Part shown: positions 55,835 through 64,000 of the stretch, in pieces
Layout: each line of letters opens with the position of its first letter
How positions within the stretch are numbered: position 1 is the stretch's first letter
DNA from: Ficedula albicollis
Lineage: Eukaryota > Chordata > Aves > Passeriformes > Muscicapidae
Assembly (NCBI RefSeq): GCF_000247815.1
Contig: NC_021677.1
Location: forward strand, 1,681,855 to 1,745,854
DNA length: 64,000 nt
Direction of reading: 5' to 3'
The notes under the pieces: generated by a model
Databases searched by the model: none
Told to the model about the DNA's origin: nothing
The model's input: only the letters and a program-made list of their open reading frames with translations
Translations under genes and position numbers: made by a program

Positions 55835-58785
55835 ATTCCAAACCCTTCACCATGTGAAATCGCACATTTCTATTCAACCACACACCTGTGACTCCAACTC
55901 CATCACCCAAACGATGGAAACTCTCCAGTGGGAGGATGTTTGGGATTGCCAAATGCCTCTGCATCTCCCTGCTAGACAAGGCTGACTTTTCCCACACCGA
56001 CTGCAGGACTGGAGGTGGCCAGCATTAAAATGTTACCAAAATCAAGGGCAGGTTGATAAAAGCAAAAACACCAGCAAGGGAACGTGGAGGGGAAGACAGT
56101 GTTACGTACAGAATGGTAAAGAAGCTGACATGAACTTCAAGAAACCATCAAGAAAAGATCAAAGTGTGAATAAGATCATAGAGGTCCTGCTTTATTTTTA
56201 CTTGTTTTATGTGTCTTTTATGTGTGGAGAAAATAAATAAATAATCTTTCCTTTGAACCTTAATAAACTGACAGATCCCAGGAACAGAAGGGCTGCTAGG
56301 TAGCAATCCCTGGTGTTTCAGCAAGAGAAACAAGGGGTCTGTCCCCAGAAACTCCTCCTGTAAAATGTGGGATCGTTCACCTACAAAAGTGTGGGCTGCA
56401 CTGGCTCCCCATAAAAAGGAATGTTTAATCCAGCAGATAAAAGTAGAACAAATCAGGTGTAATTTGAAAAGCAAAGCAGCAAGTTTGTTTTTTCTTTAGT
56501 GAGTATGTACTAATAGGATGGATCCTTAAATACACAAAAGCTGTAAAGTGGCAGGTGTCTTTCCAAGGGGAGGACTGTACTTCATGTAGACATTGGGGTT
56601 TATTTAAAACAAAATTCTGAGCACAGCCACCTTTTTGGTCTCTGAACTGAGCACCTGAGAACGATGAACAGTCCCTTAAGGCATCTAAAAGCGTTTATAT
56701 GAAGGGTATCTTTACTCCTGAACACACCTTAGCAGTTTCACATCATGGACATGAGGTGTAGTTGTCCTATTCTCTGTCCAAAAAGAACAATTTAGGATTT
56801 GACAGTCCCCAAACTATTTTGCCCTCTGCGATATGAGAAGCGTTTGAAAGCTTTGGGTTTTTGTTCAGTGTGAAACAGGTTTGTCTAAGTGTGCAGACCC
56901 TTCACATCCCCATCCCCAGCAAACCCAGACACTGCTGGCAATCAAGAGTGGCAGCAATCCAGCACACAATGTTGTGCACCATGCAACGTGATTTTGAGCA
57001 GATCTGCTTAAAACAAGCCTGACACTAACGGCCTGCAAGAATAGACTTCCACTCTTTACAGTATTGGCAGGGCAGAACTGATGTTAAGTTTAAAAAATTT
57101 CCCCAGTTCAATTCTTAGTAGATCACCATACTGCAAAAGTGAAGGGCAGCAACAGAAACCAAGCAATGGTGAAACATTGACCAAAAAAAAAAAAAAAACA
57201 AAAAAACAGAAAAACCAGCCTGGGATGAAACTAATGGAATCTGGCAGATATGCATTTTCACAGTAAAATTCCTACAAGCCTGTTCACCAATAAAAAGGAA
57301 AGATTCATAAATGGCCTTACTTCACCTTAGACAGGTGGTTCTTTTTTCCATAGAAATAGTGGCAGAGTGGGGACAGCTGGTCAGCTGGGGACGTAAATAT
57401 GACACTAGTGGCTGGGAAAAGTGGTTTTCCATGAACCTAAACAAAGGGACAAGCAGAGTGAAACAAAGAGCCTCACTGGTGAAGGGATGGAGAGCCCAAG
57501 ACACCACAAACAGAGTATTTTAAAAGCACAGCTACAATTTCTTTCTGATATTACCACATATTTGTTGAGTTCAGCAAGAAGATGCTTCTGAACATCTTAA
57601 AGTATTTGTTTATTAAATTATTTAACCATCCCAACAGATCTCATTTAACATATGCTGTTTATTATAATTGACTTAGGAGGTCTCACATGTCACTTTTTAA
57701 TTCACTTGGGTTGGTCTGTCAGAAAACCATTTAGTATTTTGACCTGGCTAAAATAAATACTCCCATAGACACCTGATTCTGAAGAAGCACAGAAGACAAA
57801 AATGACATTCATTACTAGCTTATACTCAAACATGCATATAGCCCTGAATGCAATTTAAAAATTTATTTTGGACAAAATTTTGTGCTTTGTCAGAAATGAA
57901 CACCACTGAAAAACGCTCCTGGAAAGAAAAGTCATGAGATTTGTCATGCCCTTAAAGAGGTTTTCAGTAAAGAGTTTTCTCTGCATGAGAATTGGCTATC
58001 AGAAGTACCTCATACAAGAACAAAGTATTATGGTTATCATGAGTGTGTAAATAATTTGTCACTTTTGTCAAAGCTGTTGCCAGAAGAGGCACAAAAGGAA
58101 ATACAAATATTTTCAAAACTCTCATTCATCTCTGGATACAAAATTCCAATTAATTAAGGAAGTGATATTATGACCATCTGGTCAGAGTAGGGATCGAATA
58201 AAGAGATTTTTTTGACATGTTTTCACCACAAAAATATGCTGGCTATGTCAGAAATGAGCTAGGATAACAAGGCAGGAGATAAATCAGCTGCTCTCTGACT
58301 CTGAGGCATGGTGAGAGGGGATCCCTGTGGGAATTCTGGGGGCCAACAACCAAACCCACCTTGTCTGAAAACCTAAAATCACTCAATTCTCAACAAAATA
58401 ATACTTGGATTTAAAGTCATCACTTACTTAGTCTTTTCCTAATATCTCTGGATTGATTCTCAGAATCATTTCCCAGTTCTTTTTTTGTTGATAGAGAAAT
58501 GCTTCCCCTGTGTCTTGGTTGCCTTCATGCATCTGCAAAAATATATGCAGGTTAAGGATGCAAATTAAACAATTAATTCTCTGTGATCCTTTGGCTGCAT
58601 CTACACTTTAATTTGGATCTAGAGAAGCACCATGGAGGCAAACATCCATCTCCACTTTCCATACTCCCTTTCACCCTACAGTCTTCCTTTCCTCTGAGCA
58701 GCAAGACACCTGATGCTCCCCAGCCACAAATAAAATATTCTGCCACAGATCCCACATGAGCCAGCCAAACACAAGCAAAATACAC
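55835..58785. other. No supported feature
   Basis: AT-rich DNA with an A run at 57183. A 108-codon minus-strand frame at 56148-56474 lacks splice sites or recognisable motifs. Nothing is called. Confidence 0.5.
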
Positions 58786-58893
58786 TCCAGGACCAGCAGC
58801 ACTCGATCCTTTACTCTCTGGAGCTTCTGGTGACTCTTTGCTAGACAAAGACACTGTCTGAGAAACTCCTAGAATTTCTCCAACACTTCTTGG
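58786..58893 (-). CDS. Possible exon of an unidentified gene
   Basis: On the minus strand a very good acceptor (TTATCCTTCTTTTCTTTTAAG) precedes 36 codons containing PRSVGEILGVSQTVSLSSKE and SPEAPESKGSS, a serine-rich, probably disordered segment. The only nearby donor, CTGGA/GTGTAT, is weak, and the frame stays open beyond it. Same strand as the 24-37 kb candidates but 22 kb away, with no proof of linkage. Confidence 0.2.
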
Positions 58894-60183
58894 CTTAAAA
58901 GAAAAGAAGGATAAGTTTGAAAACGCCATAGATGCTGTTATTGAAAGCAAATTTGGCATTAAAATATTCTTAATATTTAGTTCACTTACAAAGTGCTGTA
59001 TTACTGTATAAAAGATACCAAAAGAGGCTTCTTGTTTATAAGATAGATATTCTAAAGTATGTCAGCTATATGAGCCTAACATTTCTTAAATACAGCAGAT
59101 ATTTCACAAATGTTAACTCCTGTACCTCATAGTTTAGTCTCAGACTATTTCTTTTTCATATTTTAAAGCTCCATAATAGTGTTTTAAGCAGAATGGCTGA
59201 AGCAATGCAAGGCCAACACAAATTTGGAGCTTTCTCTATAACCTTTATCATTTCAGTTATAAGAGGATTCTTTTAAGAGAGGGAAAACAAATATTCATTC
59301 TAGCCAATTTAATTTTTCTTTCTACATCTCTATTTTCACTTCGGATTGCAGCATCCAGGAAGAAGGAAAGTTAGATTAAATTAATCCATCTACTGCTAGG
59401 TGGATCTTAATGTATTCAGAAAAGATCCAGACTATCTTCTGTATCAATGAGCACCAGGAACAGAAATCTAGATCTTTTAAATGTACTTCTTGATTCAGAA
59501 GAAAATTGAAACACTTCATGCAGTCTTTCAAGTATCCCTGATCCAGACTGTGTGTTTAAATCCCTTCCTACAGAACAAATTCCTTTAAAGTGAAACGTGT
59601 TTAAGGGACAGTTTTCTGTGTAAGGTGAGATACACAACCCAGAACAGGCACACAGACCACACGTAAACTTTACTCTTCAGAAATAACTGAAGAGATAAAG
59701 TAAAAAATTCCAGCCTGAAGGGGAGTTTACAATCTTCCAATGTACTTCAGAACTGCTAACTATAAAAGTGGGATGTAAACCATTTCTTTGCTGTTTTAAA
59801 TCAGAGCATACCACACACGAATCTATACACACATCTGTATGTGCATTAAAACAAAAAAAATTAACTCTATTTCTAAATGGAAGTCTAGGTTCTTTCAGCC
59901 ATATGTTCCAAGTTTAACTTGTAGTTAATGAGGAGAATGAGGGCATTGCAGGGAAAGGCTAACCAGAATTTATAGTCAGTGCAATAGATGCATTATTGAA
60001 ACAATGCCACTTGTTGATGAAGAACCCCAGGCAAGCAGTGCAGGCCTTGCTACACAAAAAGCTGTGAAGTTTGGTACTGAACTCTGCAACTTCTGGGTGT
60101 TTGAAATTCGCCTAAACCTCTCTGTGTAGCTAAAACTATCCTTCAATGCCAGCAAAAGAAGATACTTTATGTGGAAATCAGAG
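58894..60183. other. No supported feature
   Basis: AT-rich DNA up to the minisatellite edge. A 73-codon minus-strand frame at 59416-59637 is open but without a good donor. Not called. Confidence 0.5.
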
Positions 60184-60886
60184 CCAAACCACCTGATCCC
60201 CCAAAGCAGGACCCTTATTCCCCAGCTCCCCAAACCAGAATCCCTGTTCATCAGACCAGGATCCCTGTTCCCCAAACCAGGATCCCTGTTCCCCAAACCA
60301 CCTGATTCCCCAAACCAGAATCCTTAATCCCCAAACCAGGATTCCTATTCCCCAAACCAGGATCCTTATTCTCCAAACCAGGATCCCTATTCCCTAAATC
60401 ACCTGATTCCCCAAACCAGGGTCTCTCTTCTCCAAACCTGGATTTCTATTCCCCTATTCCCCAAACCAGGAACCCTATTCCCCAAACCAGGATCGTTATT
60501 CCCCAGACCAGGATCCCAGTTCCCCAAACCAGGATCCCTATTCCCCAATTCCCCAAAGCAGGATCCCTGTTCCCCTGTTCCCCAAACTAGGATCCCTATT
60601 CCCCAGACCAGGATCCCTATTCCCCAAGTCACCTGATTCCCCAAAGCAGGATCCCTATTCCCTAAAGCAGGATCCCTGTTCCCCAGCCCAGGATCCCTGT
60701 TCCCCAAAGCAGGATCCCTGTTCTCCAATTCCCCAGACCAAGATCCCTGTTCCCCTATTCCCCAAACCAGGATCATTATTCCCCAGATCAAGATCCCTGT
60801 TCCCCTATTCCCCAAACCAGGATCCCAATTCCCCAAAGCAGGATCACTGTTCCCCAGTTCCCCAAACCAGGATCCCTATTTCCCAG
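60184..60886. repeat. Diverged minisatellite, about 20-bp subunits
   Basis: Repeats of CCCCAAACCAGGATCCCTATT and close variants (AAAGCAGGATCC, AGACCAGGATCC, CACCTGATT). The left part is irregular. From about 60520 the order of variants approaches that of the 322-bp higher-order unit to the right. It is the aged edge of the array. Open GNRDPGLGN-type frames are repeat artefacts. Confidence 0.93.
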
Positions 60887-61992
60887 AATTACTATTACTA
60901 TTACTATTACTATTACTATTACTATTACTATTACTATTACTATTACTATTACTATTACTATTACTATTACTATTACTATTACTATTACTATTACTATTAC
61001 TATTACTATTACTATTACTATTACTATTACTATTACTATTACTATTACTATTACTATTACTATTACTATTACTATTACTATTACTATTACTATTACTATT
61101 ACTATTACTATTACTATTACTATTACTATTACTATTACTATTACTATTACTATTACTATTACTATTACTATTACTATTACTATTACTATTACTATTACTA
61201 TTACTATTACTATTACTATTACTATTACTATTACTATTACTATTACTATTACTATTACTATTACTATTACTATTACTATTACTATTACTATTACTATTAC
61301 TATTACTATTACTATTACTATTACTATTACTATTACTATTACTATTACTATTACTATTACTATTACTATTACTATTACTATTACTATTACTATTACTATT
61401 ACTATTACTATTACTATTACTATTACTATTACTATTACTATTACTATTACTATTACTATTACTATTACTATTACTATTACTATTACTATTACTATTACTA
61501 TTACTATTACTATTACTATTACTATTACTATTACTATTACTATTACTATTACTATTACTATTACTATTACTATTACTATTACTATTACTATTACTATTAC
61601 TATTACTATTACTATTACTATTACTATTACTATTACTATTACTATTACTATTACTATTACTATTACTATTACTATTACTATTACTATTACTATTACTATT
61701 ACTATTACTATTACTATTACTATTACTATTACTATTACTATTACTATTACTATTACTATTACTATTACTATTACTATTACTATTACTATTACTATTACTA
61801 TTACTATTACTATTACTATTACTATTACTATTACTATTACTATTACTATTACTATTACTATTACTATTACTATTACTATTACTATTACTATTACTATTAC
61901 TATTACTATTACTATTACTATTACTATTACTATTACTATTACTATTACTATTACTATTACTACTACTATTACTATTACTATTACTATTATTA
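60887..61992. repeat. (ATTACT)n hexanucleotide array, about 1.1 kb
   Basis: About 184 ATTACT units, essentially perfect, with one visible change (TACTACTATT at about 61961) and decay at the right end (TATTATTATAC). It starts abruptly within the minisatellite after TTTCCCAG. The Asn-Ser repeating frame on the minus strand is an artefact. Confidence 0.97.
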
Positions 61993-62255
61993 TACAATTG
62001 ACGCTATTAGGTGTTAGCTACCTGGATAATCCTTATATGGGAGTTTTCTTAATTTTCTATGGAAAAATTGCTCAAGAGAAACACATTTTGAAAACACATT
62101 TGTTGGGACATGTTGTTGCTACATACAAGTCTGGTAGAAGACGTTTTTATAACTATATATTTTTAATAAATTTAGAAAAACATTATAATTGAAATAAAGG
62201 GATTGAACATGAACATGTACATGATATTTTAAACAAATACATTCAATATATTCCT
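61993..62255. other. Single-copy AT-rich segment inside the array
   Basis: 263 bases unlike anything else in the window, between the hexamer array and the resumed minisatellite. It contains a 64-codon plus-strand frame and AATAAA at 62194, but no recognised similarity. Together with the hexamer it forms a 1369-base insert in the minisatellite. Read on the minus strand it would be a unique body followed by an (AGTAAT)n tail, which is the layout of some non-LTR retrotransposon 3' ends. That origin is only inferred. Confidence 0.6.
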
Positions 62256-63964
62256 GATCCCTGTTCCCCTATTCCCCAAACCAGGATCATTATTCCCCAG
62301 ATCAAGATCCCTGTTCCCCTATTCCCCAAACCAGGATCCCAATTCCCCAAAGCAGGATCACTGTTCCCCAGTTCCCCAAACCAGGATCCCTATTTCCCAG
62401 ACCAGGATCCCTGTTCCCCAAAGCAGGATCCCTATTCCCCAGACCAGGATCCCTATTCCCCAAGTCACCTGATTCCCCAAAGCAGGAACCCTATTCCCCA
62501 AAGCAGGATCCCTGTTCCCCAGCCCAGGATCCCTGTTCCCCAAAGCAGGATCCCTGTTCTCCAATTCCCCAGACCAAGATCCCTGTTCCCCTATTCCCCA
62601 AACCAGGATCATTATTCCCCAGATCAAGATCCCTGTTCCCCTATTCCCCAAACCAGGATCCCAATTCCCCAAAGCAGGATCACTGTTCCCCAGTTCCCCA
62701 AACCAGGATCCCTATTTCCCAGACCAGGATCCCTGTTCCCCAAAGCAGGATCCCTATTCCCCAGACCAGGATCCCTATTCCCCAAGTCACCTGATTCCCC
62801 AAAGCAGGAACCCTATTCCCCAAAGCAGGATCCCTGTTCCCCAGCCCAGGATCCCTGTTCCCCAAAGCAGGATCCCTGTTCTCCAATTCCCCAGACCAAG
62901 ATCCCTGTTCCCCTATTCCCCAAACCAGGATCATTATTCCCCAGATCAAGATCCCTGTTCCCCTATTCCCCAAACCAGGATCCCAATTCCCCAAAGCAGG
63001 ATCACTGTTCCCCAGTTCCCCAAACCAGGATCCCTATTTCCCAGACCAGGATCCCTGTTCCCCAAAGCAGGATCCCTATTCCCCAGACCAGGATCCCTAT
63101 TCCCCAAGTCACCTGATTCCCCAAAGCAGGAACCCTATTCCCCAAAGCAGGATCCCTGTTCCCCAGCCCAGGATCCCTGTTCCCCAAAGCAGGATCCCTG
63201 TTCTCCAATTCCCCAGACCAAGATCCCTGTTCCCCTATTCCCCAAACCAGGATCATTATTCCCCAGATCAAGATCCCTGTTCCCCTATTCCCCAAACCAG
63301 GATCCCAATTCCCCAAAGCAGGATCACTGTTCCCCAGTTCCCCAAACCAGGATCCCTATTTCCCAGACCAGGATCCCTGTTCCCCAAAGCAGGATCCCTA
63401 TTCCCCAGACCAGGATCCCTATTCCCCAAGTCACCTGATTCCCCAAAGCAGGAACCCTATTCCCCAAAGCAGGATCCCTGTTCCCCAGCCCAGGATCCCT
63501 GTTCCCCAAAGCAGGATCCCTGTTCTCCAATTCCCCAGACCAAGATCCCTGTTCCCCTATTCCCCAAACCAGGATCATTATTCCCCAGATCAAGATCCCT
63601 GTTCCCCTATTCCCCAAACCAGGATCCCAATTCCCCAAAGCAGGATCACTGTTCCCCAGTTCCCCAAACCAGGATCCCTATTTCCCAGACCAGGATCCCT
63701 GTTCCCCAAAGCAGGATCCCTATTCCCCAGACCAGGATCCCTATTCCCCAAGTCACCTGATTCCCCAAAGCAGGAACCCTATTCCCCAAAGCAGGATCCC
63801 TGTTCCCCAGCCCAGGATCCCTGTTCCCCAAAGCAGGATCCCTGTTCTCCAATTCCCCAGACCAAGATCCCTGTTCCCCTATTCCCCAAACCAGGATCAT
63901 TATTCCCCAGATCAAGATCCCTGTTCCCCTATTCCCCAAACCAGGATCCCAATTCCCCAAAGCA
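62256..63964. repeat. Minisatellite with 322-bp higher-order repeat
   Basis: About 5.3 copies of a 322-bp unit built from 15-22-base CCCC-AAR-CAGGATCC subunits. Identical 104-codon minus-strand frames recur with starts spaced exactly 322 bases, so the copies are essentially identical. The array starts at 62256 in the middle of a unit and ends at 63964 before GATTCAAACTAAAAAC. These frames are not genes. Confidence 0.95.
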
Positions 63965-64000
63965 GATTCAAACTAAAAACAAAACCAGAGTTCTTTAACT

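Noticed and set aside
60876..61997. 373-codon Asn-Ser repeat frame
   Set aside because: Direct translation of the (ATTACT)n microsatellite.
62358..63960. Five identical 104-codon GNRDPGLGN-type frames
   Set aside because: They recur every 322 bases with the repeat unit and reflect the minisatellite, not a gene family.
62256..63964. CRISPR-like regular repeat
   Set aside because: There are no unique spacers, the whole unit repeats, and the context is vertebrate.

Overview
The window looks like vertebrate, most likely avian (sauropsid), nuclear DNA. It is AT-rich and intron-like, carries fragments that resemble CR1 LINE 3' ends (about 14.2 kb, 44.7-45.1 kb, possibly 45.15 kb), and has no prokaryotic gene organisation. 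I recognised no gene by name. No tRNA, rRNA, CRISPR array, endogenous retrovirus or intact transposon was seen.

The dominant content is simple and tandem repeat. Ten separate poly-C tracts (28 to 647 bases) lie at about 0.24, 10.8, 14.6, 18.3, 23.0, 30.0, 34.5, 42.8, 44.6 and 49.3 kb. In every one the C is on the + strand. Six of them sit between two runs of the same base (A-C-A or T-C-T), usually of nearly equal length. Other arrays are a perfect (AAT)n at 6.8 kb, a GGAAAA hexamer at 45.4 kb, a 1.7-kb minisatellite of 53-bp unit at 52.3-54.0 kb next to a CpG-rich block, and a compound array from 60.2 kb to the end. That last array is a minisatellite with a 322-bp higher-order period, split by about 1.1 kb of (ATTACT)n plus a 263-bp single-copy segment. 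At least nine short two- or three-copy tandem duplications (units 43-271 bp) are scattered through the window.

Coding content is uncertain. By reading splice signals and phases by eye on the minus strand I find a series of possible exons between about 36.9 and 24.3 kb. The best are 35112-35270, 34363-34652, 31137-31298 and 24923-25045. Taken with 27423-27507 and 24276-24318 they join in compatible phases, which suggests an unidentified gene transcribed right to left. Two further candidates at 35.6-35.85 kb do not join to 35112-35270 in frame, so the model is incomplete. One poly-C tract (34506-34645) would lie inside a coding exon of this gene, which makes it the most testable tract. On the plus strand, 48359-48782 has CCAAT and TATA-like boxes, a 73-codon ORF and AATAAA, a possible mini-gene or solo-LTR-like unit.

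Two CpG-rich blocks (about 18.15-18.31 kb and 51.52-52.26 kb) are the best promoter or enhancer candidates. The remaining long stretches are AT-rich DNA in which I see no supported feature.
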